Shown here piece after piece: positions 25,031-51,500 of a stretch of 64,000 nucleotides of DNA. The stretch comes from Oasisia sp. SBJ-2009 (taxonomy: Eukaryota > Annelida > Polychaeta > Sabellida > Siboglinidae), in the NCBI GenBank assembly GCA_964017155.1, contig OZ024865.1, positions 41,955,120-42,019,119 on the forward strand, written 5' to 3'. The position numbers and the translations under genes were made by a program. Positions within the stretch are counted from its first letter, which is position 1; every line of letters begins with the position of its first letter. The notes below the pieces were generated by a model. It worked only from the letters and a program-made list of their open reading frames with translations, did no database searches and had not been told where the DNA came from.

Positions 25031-25325
25031 TTAAAAAAGGCAAGTTCTTATATAGCGCAGTATATATTTTACTTCCCTGACAGACCTGTTCACTCACACA
25101 CCATCTCGGCTTCACTGGGAAGCATCCAGCCATATGCTACAATTAATGCGCGAAGGTTGCACCACCATTGTCTATAGCCAGGTACTTATTTATACCGATG
25201 AGTGAACTGGAGCAACGTAGGGTGAAAAAAACGTGCCCAAGGTTTTAACACCGCAGCCAGGATTCGAACCCGGGTTCTCGTAGTCGACAGTCCGAAGCTC
25301 TACCCCTGAGCCATTGCTTTAGCAA
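25031..25325 (-). mobile_element. SINE family 1, full length
   Basis: The best-preserved tRNA-like head: the reverse complement contains ATGGCTCAGGGGTAGAGC (A box) and GAACCCGGGTTCGAATCC (B box). The body matches the other copies. Confidence 0.85.
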
Positions 25326-25339
25326 CATTCCAACACGGC

Positions 25340-25552
25340 ACGCCCTCCCTTTAATACGTTTCCACTACGAGGCTCCCTCCCTTCAACAAGATTCCACTAC
25401 GTGACTCCCTCCCTTTAACAAGATTCCACTACGTGACTCCGTCCCTTTAACAAGATTCCACTACGTGACTCCGTCCCTTTAACAAGATTCCACTACGTGA
25501 CTCCGTCCCTTTAACCAGATTCCACTACGTGACTCCCTCCCTTTAACAAGAC
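25340..25552. repeat. 32-bp minisatellite, about 6.5 copies
   Basis: The unit is ACTCCGTCCCTTTAACAAGA followed by TTCCACTACGTG. It fills the space between the SINE and the MITE downstream of the WD40 gene. Confidence 0.92.
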
Positions 25553-25845
25553 CCTTACAAAAAATAGCATTCAAATACCATTCAAATACCACTCAAATAC
25601 CATTGGTTTTTGACTGGTACTTGAATGGTCCTAGGGGGTATTATGGCCAATGGTATTTGAATGGCATCTGAATGGTTTTTTATGATATTTGAATGGTATT
25701 TTGGATTTTTTGTACCGTTCAGTGGTATCGAATGGTATTTTAAATTACTGTTCAGAGTACCACTGAGTCCTGCTGAAATATCATTGATAGTGAATGGTAT
25801 TCAATGGTAATCAATGGTATACCATTGGCTCTTTTTTTATAAGGG
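25552..25845 (+). mobile_element. Palindromic MITE family B, copy 1
   Basis: Ends CCCTTACAAAAA…TTTTTTTATAAGGG. Internally many inverted and direct copies of CATTCAAATACCA/TGGTATTTGAATG. It starts 25 bp past the stop codon of the WD40 gene, so it would form most of that gene's 3' UTR. A second copy in reverse orientation lies at 41825-42086. Confidence 0.8.
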
Positions 25846-25870
25846 GACCACTTGTACTAGAGCGACGTCG

Positions 25871-40135
<14,265 letters not shown>

Positions 40136-41160
40136 TTCTCACGCGAAATGATTTGCAGGCCTCCTACATGCAATATGCTTCATCATGCGGTGAACCTTTC
40201 CCCAGACGGCAAACAATAGCACCACATAGCGGATGGAATATTAATGGGAAACGCGGACGAAAGCAACCGTAGTAACAATCAATGCTTCCTGTTCAATATA
40301 CCGTTGCTTGATCTGCGACTTCAAGCGTATTTCGTCGGAAATTGCCATTCCGTTTAACTGTGTGAGTGACACCGGTTGGGTAGCCTGGGCAGCAGCATGC
40401 TTTGAACAGCGATCGAACACCATCAGTCCGCACGCGTCATTGTTTGACTTTGTTCATTTAGCAGTGTGACATCCAGTAATTGCGAATATGAAAGACATAC
40501 GTCCCATCAACATGGCTAATTGGATTCTTTACTGCACGTCGACAATTTCAGTTCAACGTTGTCATGTCGGATGTTAATGTTTGATTGTCCTTTCCTTGAC
40601 AGATAGTGTACCATTGGTTCTACGTCTGTCGGAACAAGTTCTCACCGTGACGTTAGACTAAAAATGAAACAAAAATAGTTTGTCAGATTCTGACCATGTT
40701 GTCAACACTCCTTCGGTATGTACATTTTCGGACTAGACAGGTGCTAAATCAAATAATTTGAGACCATTTATGGTCCACCTTGCTGGAAATGCTATAAAAG
40801 AAGACCTCGAAGAAATCGCTTTTTTTATAGAATAAGTGGAATTTGTTTTACAAAAACAAAGATATTTAGAACCAGGAAGCATAGTGCTAACAATGTTAAC
40901 AACTAAAAGAAAGGCCTCCTTTCTAATTAAACAGTGCAAAGGCACTTTTTATTAGTTATATTAGGTTGAATTTGACTGAATGTGTCGTTGACGGCTGTCT
41001 TTGTGTCTTAGTTCCGCAGACTGATGTGTCATCAATACTAACTCGGCCTAGCTTCTGTTGTTGTTATTTCTGTGTGTATAGTGACGGTGGTGTGGTTGAT
41101 AATATTAGGTAGAATGGCTATCAAGCTTGACCACACATTTCCTTCATTCCCTGGCTCTCT

Positions 41161-41345
41161 CTGCCCTTCCCTCTCCCTCTCTCCCTCTCTCCCTCTCTCC
41201 CTCTCTCCCTCTCTCCCTCTCTCCCTCTCTCCCTCTCTCCCTCTCTCCCTCTCTCCCTCTCTCCCTCTCTCCCTCTCTCCCTCTCCCTCTCCCTCCCTCT
41301 AACTCTACCTCTCTCCTCCCCCTCTCTCTCCTTCCCTCCATCCCT
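41161..41345. repeat. (CTCTCCCT)n array
   Basis: About 16 copies of the 8-bp pyrimidine unit, with diverged edges. 40430-41150 and 41350-41820 hold no supported feature. Confidence 0.95.
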
Positions 41346-41824
41346 CTCCTATGCTGTCGCTTGTGCGCGCGCGCGTGCGCATGGGCATGCGAGCTTGCGT
41401 GCGTCAATGTTCACCATTCATTTCGACACCCGGATGTTTATGGTGTCGTTTATCTGCGAACAACGATTAGTGATTAGCAGCTGCAGCGACCGCGCCTTGC
41501 TTCCTGTCGCCACTCGGGAGCTCATCACCGCGAGTGTGTGTGGTAATGATCGCTTCATTGACGGACGTGGCTTAGACGCTGTGTCTCTGCTGTGCGAGCG
41601 ACCACCTGAGGCACCGCGTTCACCTGATGGGGTTGGACCGGAAAGGCTCGTTTCTTGTTATGTGTATAACCGAAAGACCAATGTTTTCCTACATCCAAAA
41701 GGCATCGGTCTGACCGCATCGTTTTGCATGATTAGTATTCGATCGTTGTTGAAAAACCTGCAGTGAATTGGCGTCCCTGTTTTTGTAAATATTCATCTGT
41801 AGGTCAAAATAAACGGAATATGTT

Positions 41825-42086
41825 CCCTTACAAAAAAGAACCAATGGTATACCACTGCATACCACTGAATACCATTTAGTATCATTCGGTACCACTGGAC
41901 CATTCAATGGTATTTCAGAAGGACTCAGGAGTACTGTCAACGGTAATTTTAAATAAATTGAACGATACAAAGAATGTAAAATATCATTCAAATACCAATC
42001 AGATACCATTCAAATACCCTTGGCCATAATACCCAATAGAATCATTCAAATTGTTCAATGATATTTAAATGGTATTTTTGTAAGGG
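41825..42086 (-). mobile_element. Palindromic MITE family B, copy 2
   Basis: Ends CCCTTACAAAAAAGAACC and (inverted) CCCTTACAAAAATACC. The interior is the reverse complement of the copy at 25552-25845 (ATACCACTGAATACC, CAATGGTATTTCAG, TTGGCCATAATACCC). Both copies appear flanked by a repeated dinucleotide (TT here, GA there). Confidence 0.8.
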
Positions 42087-42540
42087 TTCTTGGAGGTGTA
42101 TTAGGTAATACACTCAGTTATTTCAATCAACACATCTTGACTCATATGCTGATGGCATACTTGCGGCCCGGTCTGTGTTAGTGCCTCCCCATCACTCCGT
42201 CGTATTCAATCAGCCGACTACAATTATCATCGTTAGTTTTTATATACTGAATGTGCCTGAATAACGATAAAAAGTTCCCTTTCTACGCGATATCGATTGA
42301 TAGTGAACCAATTCCCTCACAATGTAAACATAGAATATAACTGTTATATAAAAACAACTGAAATAAATCAGTTACAAGAACGTATAATGTTATGAATATA
42401 CTTTTAAAATCACAAACACAAAACAAGTGATATATAAAAAACTCAAAGACAATGGTCTTTGGACTCGTAATTATATTATTCGCCACAATAGATTTGTTTA
42501 AATCGTATATTTTCAATGGTCGCATAAACTGTACAACAGA

Positions 42541-42740
42541 NNNNNNNNNNNNNNNNNNNNNNNNNNNNNNNNNNNNNNNNNNNNNNNNNNNNNNNNNNNN
42601 NNNNNNNNNNNNNNNNNNNNNNNNNNNNNNNNNNNNNNNNNNNNNNNNNNNNNNNNNNNNNNNNNNNNNNNNNNNNNNNNNNNNNNNNNNNNNNNNNNNN
42701 NNNNNNNNNNNNNNNNNNNNNNNNNNNNNNNNNNNNNNNN
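42541..42740. other. Assembly gap (200 N)
   Basis: A round 200-bp run of N, so the true gap length is probably unknown. Confidence 0.99.
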
Positions 42741-42751
42741 CATAGTATTAC

Positions 42752-42800
42752 CTGGATTGGTTGGTGACGTTGCTATGGTGATTGGCGAAGGGCGCTGACG
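42752..42800 (-). CDS. Candidate 49-bp exon beside the gap
   Basis: Strong acceptor CCTTTAATTTCAG and donor CCAG|GTAATACTATG bound 49 bp that are open in at least two frames (for example RQRPSPITIATSPTNP). It could be a 5' exon of the WD40 gene (phase 1 out) or an alternative 3' exon of RIM-BP. No protein match is evident. Confidence 0.3.
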
Positions 42801-43559
42801 CTGAAATTAAAGGGTTAGTGTTAGTAAGCAGGGTGCGCTAACTACCCTACAGCGGAGTTACATCGACTAATAACACTTTTAGTAATAATAAATACAAACA
42901 ATCATGTTATATGACGTATGCACACCATGTGTTTTCCTCAATCGTAAACGGCTTAATTATAAATAAACTTAGAAGGAGGATTTTCGTTCGTGTTCATAAA
43001 AATATAGGTACATATGTAAAAGCAAATGGAAATAAATAAAATATATACCAAATATGTTTATATCAAGTAAATACACTTTTTTTAGTTTATAAATTCATGC
43101 CTTTGAGCTACATGGTAAAATAATCTAATGTAGTCAAATATATACAACTAAATATTTTTTAATAAACCTCATGTGACAACAGAGTTTGACCCCTTTGTTT
43201 CATCAACATGTTTCTGTGGCAATTCTTAACTGTGGTTCATTAAGATCAATTTAGGCAGTCAGATATTCTGGTTAAAAAGTACGAGATATTTTATACATGT
43301 AAAGAGGGTATAACCCGACTAAACATAACAGCGAAAAACCTAGTTATTTTGTAAGAAATACACTACAAGATAAGTGAATATCTTACGAAATCTTGGAAGC
43401 CATGAACAATACATTCAATAAACCTGGTGTTAGATGGCAATACTACACACAGGGTGAGTAATCTATTCACATGCAAGACAATGGTTAGGTGCATTATTAC
43501 CATGCAACTTGTGTAAGGTAAAAACAAAACAGAAACTGCTTTCACTTTTCATTTCATTG

Positions 43560-43900
43560 CAGGAAGCCGCAGTGAACGATTTCGCATTATTTGAAATGGA
43601 AATATCTTAATATCAAATCTAAAAGTGACAGTGGTTTCATTAGAAGCTAAAACGATACTGACATGAGTCATGTTAACATGATAGTAACATGGTTCATGTA
43701 AATGGTAAAGTAACAACGATATGTTCCATATGAATAGTAATGTGATACTGGCATGCTCCATGTGAGCAATAAAATATTACCGACATGTTTAGTGGGAACG
43801 CTAGTGATGTTAACTAGTCCAGTGAATACTGAAATGATACTGCCATGTTTTGGGTAATATGTTCAAATTGAAAGTGATAGTAACATGTTCACAGTGGAAG
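43560..43900. repeat. Degenerate tandem repeat, period about 32-48 bp
   Basis: Recurring words (GATACTGACATG, GTTCATGTAAATGG, ATATGTTCCATATGAATAGT) at loose spacing. An old, eroded minisatellite. Confidence 0.4.
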
Positions 43901-46900
43901 AAATTATACATATCGTGTATATACTTATTATCATTAGTTAAACATCTATCTAACCAAATTCCCTGTAATATGAATTGGAACAAACCCACCATCAACTATC
44001 ATCTGGTAATTTCTGCCATGCAACTTTTTTCCACATATTTGCATATAATATAAACATGCAACGAAATGGTGCAAGAAAAAGCAGGCTTTGGATGCAGTTT
44101 CTCCTGTAATGCAAACATGATATAAAATGTATCGAGTAATTAACACTGAATTGGTATAACTAGTGGTTGATCATATGAAACTATTACTGATTTTTAGTCC
44201 AAATGAAATGACGTGCTGTGATCTTTTTGGTACAGTGATGGTTGTATCTAAGAAGTTCAAACACACGCAGGCAGAATGAAATAATGAAAGGTCCCTCCTC
44301 GATTCCAATTTGTGCTCATTTCATTTCAAACACATTTACTGATCAGATACGAACAGATACGAACAGATGTATTCAATTATACACAAACCACGAGTCTCTG
44401 ACCATCAAAGATCTTAATTTACGTTGGACCAAATGCTTCGAGAATGGAGATTGCTTCCTCAGTTGGCAAACATCACAAATCCAGTTCTTTCATATTTAGA
44501 TGCGTAAACTGTGAATAATAAAAAAATCAGTCTGAAGAATAAAATATCGATGTCTGATAGCAAATGAAAACTGGCTCCTCAATATGAAAAAAATTTCACT
44601 GGATATCGGACATCAAATTTCTGCGACAATCCCTAAGGAAAATCTACAGGTGTAAATTTGTATCACATATTCAAGTAAATTACCCAAATTTGAAAACCGC
44701 TTGAATCGATCCTTGGACAAGAATATAACGTAACAACAGCCCATTTGATTTCATTGTAAAACATTACACAGAAGTAGCGGAAACGAATTACAATGTGTTG
44801 TGTAATTTTAAATGAAACAAGCAAAAATTCAAACTTGGGAGGCACCTTTAAGTTTCAGATGGAACCATGGAGATGCCTTTAATACGGCATGCGGTGGGTA
44901 AGATGCAGGCAATAAAGAAGAAGATGAAGAAAACATGAATGACAATACATACCAGAGAGACAGGCGAAAGACACGTGGAGATTTTGCGAGTAGAGAACAG
45001 ACTAAAGACACCTTTAGTGACATGATAACACACGCAATGAAAACAGCCAACGATGTACACATCGATGCATGTCTGTCGATGGTACTCTGTGAGTTACATA
45101 TCCCATGTGTGTGAATGTTAGTGATGTGTGTTATAAGTCACTACACATGGAGGAAGATTGAGAGATATAAGTATCCCAGTACGTAGTAATAATAGTAGTA
45201 ACACAAATTTGATAGAGGCGGTGTCTTCAGGAACCCAAAATAACATAAAATTATAATGATCATTTCGTTGAATTGTGAAGCTGAAGTAACCATTAAACAC
45301 GCGGAACCATTGAATGTTTAGATTGGTAGTTGGTACTCCAATTTAAATAGAAGAACTCGAGTTTTGTTTGTAAAACGTGGCAGGGAAATATTATCTCAGA
45401 TTCTTGGGGACATCTGCAAAATTGTTATGCATAAAAGGAGGCTCAACTCTCCTGACAAACCTGAGTTTCTCTTACGCTGCAAATGTATGTGCATGATTGG
45501 TTTCATCTTTGTGGCAGACATTGTTAAGGGATATCACATTCACATGATGGAACAAGTGTGGCATAAAACCCAAATTACAACATCACCACACCAAACAAAT
45601 AATACAGTGGTCATGAATTCATATTAAGTAATATATCCCACCACCTCTGTCATACTTAAACATAGAATTATACCTCTACACCATGGAGAAGCTACACCAA
45701 TATGGCCCAGTTAATCGAAACTACAAACAGAGCCTAACCCCAAAAGCAACGGTAACAGTAAACCAAAAACAAGATACTATTTTGTAAAAAACATTTATTC
45801 AAGTAAACAACTGAAAAGTATACATTAACACGTCAATGATTCAATAATTAATAACAAACTTCTTTGGGTCTAACAGATATTTACAAGTAGCCTTTTAACG
45901 ACAACTTAAAAGATGCTTTCTTCAACTTGAAAAATAAATTCTTGCACTCCTTGACTGACACAATAATTGGGTTGCAAACTTGTGAAATTGTCTCTGTAAC
46001 GTTTTGTCTACATACGTTATATCAATGTCCCCCCTACTGTCTCCAGTAGACGTATTATGAAGCCAGACGCATATCTATATTGGATACAGTTATGTAATAT
46101 GTTTATGTACAAGGATTTAACTTCATTAAATTAATCAAGCATTTGTGTGTATGTACAAAGTTGTTTGGCAGCGAAAACCACCGACAACACAGGCCAGAAA
46201 GTGAATTCAGAAATGAACTTTGTAAAGATTTCCATTTATCACACTATCGCTCTCGCATTTGCAACATTTAAACACAATCCTCCCAGGCCTTAACTATGTA
46301 CAATAAGAAGTTGACAAAATAAGCATAAATTTGCAATAATTAACCAACAAAACCTCCACAGTCGGAACGCTACCAGCTATATGTAAGAACACACAGATTT
46401 TCATTGGAACAATACCTTTTTTTAGAGAAATACAGCCTGGTCTTTTCTCTAACCATTAACTCAAGTGTTTAACTGACCAATCACCCTATTTACCCAGTCA
46501 CCCATAACAAAAACCTTTCCAATTTTTGGGGTGATTATCCAAGTGGACTGTAGATAGACTTATTCACATTCCATTTGTTTTATTACATTTTTATTTATTT
46601 GTATATTTACGATACCCATTAAGTGGGATATAATTCATTTCTCAAATTAATATAACCATGTAGCAACTCTGAATTTATATCCGTCTGATGAAATACTTTG
46701 GCTATAACTAAAAACATGATATACCATTAATATGCAATATGTTGGAATGCAACTAGAATATACTGGAATGTAGCGAAATCACACACCATATATTTTTATG
46801 ATTATATTTATCGGTACTGAATGATAAAGTTATACTACATTTACTGCAAATCTGTAAACTGGTGGTTGTCTAAACAGCTGAATACTGTTAAGTCCCAACA

Positions 46901-48045
46901 AGATTACAATAACACTAGTAAAACTAGCAAGATGAGATTAGACAGAATGATGCATGCAGCATCAGAAGTGATGCTAATACTCCATCGTGAAATTGAAACA
47001 TTAGAGGGATTTTATTTCATCTGAATACCCTCCCACTGATGCAAAGGAAATTATTGGTTATAGCCGTAGCCAAGATTCAAGATTTAAAAAATAAGGGATA
47101 CTGTTATTAGGACATGTACATGTAAACTGTTTTTGTGAAATAACTGAATAACAATTGAAGATCACTGCAGTGTTTGATTTCCGAGATTCACAGAAAAAAC
47201 ATATCACTGGCTCCATGCATGTTTACAGGAATATATTTATGACATCTAAATTAAATTAATTCCTTTTTGATTTTAAGTAAAGTTTATTTGTATTTAAAAC
47301 TAATGCAGCCTTCGTGTGGCTTGCACTTAGAAGAACTGATGTTATTAATGCAGCCCAACTCGTGTGTGTAACCCTTGATCAAAACATTTCTCAAATATGA
47401 TCAGTATCACAACAGTCTCTAGATGGATATCCAGCATCTTTCCATCCCTGTAACTATCACACAAGCTTTCCGTTTCAGTTTCTCGCGGTATCCCAGGATT
47501 CCTTGTCCATGTCTCCTAATCTCTTAAGGCACGCCTTCGTTGCATATCACTGTTCTTGGAACAAAGTTGACACATTTGGTGGGAGCCTTACATTTTCACG
47601 AACGTTTTGAAAATGATTCCTTTACTTATAATATTGATAGAATGAACTGTAAATTCTAATGAGGGGCAACCACATGTTGTTGTGTGCCTTACAATTTGTC
47701 CAACTCTCATATGAAAGCAAAACAAATAAACTGGTAAATATCTTAAATCACATTTTCTGTACATCACCCTTATGAGTTGGTGTCTTACTTCAATGTTTGT
47801 TTGAATCACAGAGTCTTGAACTGAAATGTACTATAAATGAAGACGCGAACCGGACTATGAAAAGATGAATTTGACAACTGTAGAACACAGTTGCCTCTCA
47901 TGGATACAGCTCTACAAATGTCAACTGATCGACCGGCGTAGTTCTGTACAAAACAACCAACACCTTTCACCAACACAAAACCGTAACCACCAACAACAAC
48001 ACCAGAACGAGAACGGCTTTGGCACAACAGATGAAACGGAACGAC
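43900..48045. other. AT-rich region downstream of RIM-BP
   Basis: No exon is supported. Part of it may be RIM-BP 3' UTR: on the minus strand an AATAAA occurs near 45790. Nothing else was recognised. Confidence 0.3.
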
Positions 48046-48378
48046 CTAATCCTTTCTACTTCTGCCACCTACGTTGGCAGCCTTCGGACGTTCCTGTTGC
48101 TTTGGCCGTTGCGATGGCGGATTCGCTTTTTGCGGTGACCGGGAGCGATCGTTCGCGATCTTTTGCATGTTTCGCGATGTCGGCGTCCGATGAGATCTGG
48201 GCGTGGTTTGTCCTTGTCCGGAGTGTCTCTCGTGGTGGCTGTGGGACGTTGGGATGTCTTGAAGGAAGTTTGAGGGAACGAGGCCGTGAGTTCCGTTCGC
48301 TTCTCCGTAGAAGAAGCCGTCCTCATCCATCTCACCGTAGACTTTCAGTACGTCGCCTGCTCGGAACGACAGCTCCAC
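48046..48378 (-). CDS. RIMBP: RIM-BP terminal exon: end of SH3-III, tail and stop
   Basis: The acceptor TTCTGTCGCCAG is followed by VELSFRAGDVLKVYGEMDED and GLVPSNFLQDIP, the second half of SH3-III. Then comes a 60-residue basic disordered tail ending GGRSRKD and TAG (48046-48048). Confidence 0.95.
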   Translation of the reverse strand: MELSFRAGDVLKVYGEMDEDGFFYGEANGTHGLVPSNFLQDIPTSHSHHERHSGQGQTTPRSHRTPTSRNMQKIANDRSRSPQKANPPSQRPKQQERPKAANVGGRSRKD

Positions 48379-48545
48379 CTGGCGACAGAACATCAAATCA
48401 GATGAACAGACACAAATCGTTGAAGGTTGTACAAAAAACTCATTTTATATATATGTACAGTGTATATATATACACATATATATATATATATATATATATA
48501 CACGTCTAAAAATATGAATAATAGATAGTGTCTATATATACACAT

Positions 48546-48594
<49 letters not shown>

Positions 48595-51500
48595 TATTTC
48601 ACATAATGTCAATGCATCATTGTTATTTTATACCCAAGGAGATTTACACAATGTACATTAAATTTTACCTCACTTAATATACACTATATATAATAATCTT
48701 ATTTTTATTAACGATTGTAGTATAGTGAGTATTCGGGTTTTTTATTTCACTTATCTAATAATACTTTTAAAGAATAGTGTAATCTGTAAATGTGCTTTTA
48801 CATATAATTTATACGTAGCATATTTCATACAGTTTTTATCATGTTTACAGTGCATCATTAAAATTTATTATTATGATTTAATCAGTATGCCCAAACTTAT
48901 TATTACAACTTTAAACTATTTAGATTGACCACACTTGTACACTTCCACGAATAGGGCCGCCGTCCCGGATATCAGAGTGTCCAAAAAAAGGTTTGTTATT
49001 ATTAGTTAACTCTTGTTTAATCCAAAAACAGTGCACTTTTGTATAATCTTAATAATTGTGTAACTGTGTAACTTACTAGTCCGGCATACCATAAAAGTAT
49101 GTCATGTGACAAATATCAGTGCACTGATTGGTTGCTTGTGTGAAATAGTACAAAACAATAGACCTCGGGATTATGTCCCGCAATTGGTGGTAATAAAATA
49201 GATTTACAAATTCTTCCATGAAATTGTTTTTTATGGAATCAGTAGTCGGAAATTTAAGTTATATTCTTACCTCCGCGTCAACATTTGGTGACAGTTCTTG
49301 TGGATCGTAATCGTAGAGCGCCACCATCAACTTGGCAGTGCCCTCTGGTGGTGGAACTGGTGTTGTTGGAATGCTGTTGGGGTTGGACCCTCGTTGGCCG
49401 CGCTGTTCTCCGCCTATAACCGAACAAAAAGTCCCATTAATGGTAAAAATATTGGAATTAAATTATCGTAACTGATCTCAGGGTTGGACCAAACCGACGG
49501 ACGATATGTTTGTGATAGTGAAAATATTGTTCATGGCTCCAAGAATGGTTTATTGTAGTATAATTTACTTACTTTGGAGCTTAATGTCGAAGAGTACAAC
49601 GTTTCGATCCGTCAGCTACGAAAATCTGAGGCAACACACGTGACACCAGTACGTAAACAAGGTCCGTAGCTGACGGATTGAAACGTCGTACTCTTCGACA
49701 TTAAGCTCCAAAGTAAGTTAATTATACAATAGATATATTTGTGGATGGTCATTCGAAGTAAAACTGTGACCACTAGGTGGCAGTAGTGTTTAGATCATTG
49801 ATGATATCGAGGCAAACATAAAATATTTGATGAAAACATAAGCAATGATGCATAACGTTTCCCAAGGATGCGTATGAATACTTTTATTACCACGAGTGCC
49901 CATTTACTGCAATGCAACCTTTCTCATCAATCCAAGCATGTCATTTTTACAAAAGACCCCTTTTTAGGTTTTGGTTTAGGAATGTTTGAACTTCACTCAC
50001 AGTCACTATGTGGACCCCGTTTTGCTTCAAACACGCAGGGTTCCTAGACCTAATTGTTTAAAACCCTACTGCAAACACAGACCAATTACTACCATGCTAA
50101 CACTATTCACACACAAACATCTCCCACTGTCGATAACCAGGTACTCATTCATAAAGTGAACGAGAGCAATGTAGAGTGAATGAACTGCCCACGATTTGAC
50201 CTGACACTACGGGAGTCAAACCTGAGTTCTCTCAATTGAGGGTCCAAAGTTTTGTCCATTCCCAATAGTCTACGAAGGGCGAAATGCACTAAATACTCAC
50301 GGCTGTACGACACATACTGCATGACAATCTGCCGCTATGATCATGTATCAACAACCACCCACAGACATTGAGTGCACCGACAGTGTTGACAAACTGTGTA
50401 CAAGTGCAGTGAATGGTTCTACTTTGCTACTACCTAGGTAGGTCAACCTTTAATCATACCTTAATGGAGCACATATGGATTATCCTTCTGGTTAAACTGT
50501 CTTGATTAAATACAGATAACAAAGAGGAATTCTGTCTACACCACGGATTACAAAATGGGGACCATCATGTAAGTGGGGAGCGTTGGTCGCGCGGTAAAGC
50601 GCCGGACTGTCAATCGAGGGGACGGTGGTTCAATCCCACCTACCGCCATTTCGAAACTTAGGCAATTTCGTTTACCCCACATTTGCCTGTGTCTTTCGGA
50701 AGAGACACTAAAAGCCGGCCATCCCTTCTATCTCGTGTCTATGCCAGGGGAAGTAAAAGATCCCACACAGGGGGTAAATGTGTGACCTATAGTAGACTCC
50801 CTAATTCTAGAGAAGAACTCCTGCATTAGCCCAAGTTTGGAGGAAACAACCTAGGAACATAAGTGTTTTCTTTGTGGGTTTTGGCTTTGAATCCCTGACT
50901 TGCATTGATACATATCAATATATAGTAATATCAATTTGATAACATTACATGATCAACTATCTGTGTGCTAATATATTGATAATAATACATTTTGTAGAGC
51001 ACACCATCCAAATAATTACTAAACAACGTTTACAACGTAGTTACAACGTTTCAGAAAATGGAAGAATAATTTACAATAATTATTTAACAAAATGAATGCG
51101 TCTACAGAAATATATTTTAAAACACGATTATAAATATCAGTAGCTAGATGTTAAATATTTAAGGTGAGACATAATTATTAACACACAACAACTTTATGTA
51201 ACTTTGTCACTTAACAGTCCCCATCAAATGTGGGCTCTGTCCGTTCAACGGCTATGCTTATTTGAATCCATTTTGTTCTTCAGACGTCACGTTACCATGG
51301 CAACTAGCGAAAGACAGCAACTAACAGGTGGGTTATTTACGAGAATACACGAAAAAGAATCTAATCAGACGACAACTGGCTGGGAACACATGTGCAATAG
51401 CAGTTTCATTAATCCACAAGAACTGTGTAGTTTAATTTAAGTCGGTCCGGCCTAATTACGATTTCCTCTGAATGTAGACTCGACCCGATGTGACCAATTT

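Noticed and set aside
40241..40423. Extra N-terminal exon of the WD40 gene
   Set aside because: The 60-codon frame has no clear donor that keeps phase with exon a and no recognisable motif, so it is left unassigned.
50573..50650. Functional tRNA gene
   Set aside because: A-box and B-box are present, but the acceptor stem does not close and the sequence continues into a SINE body.
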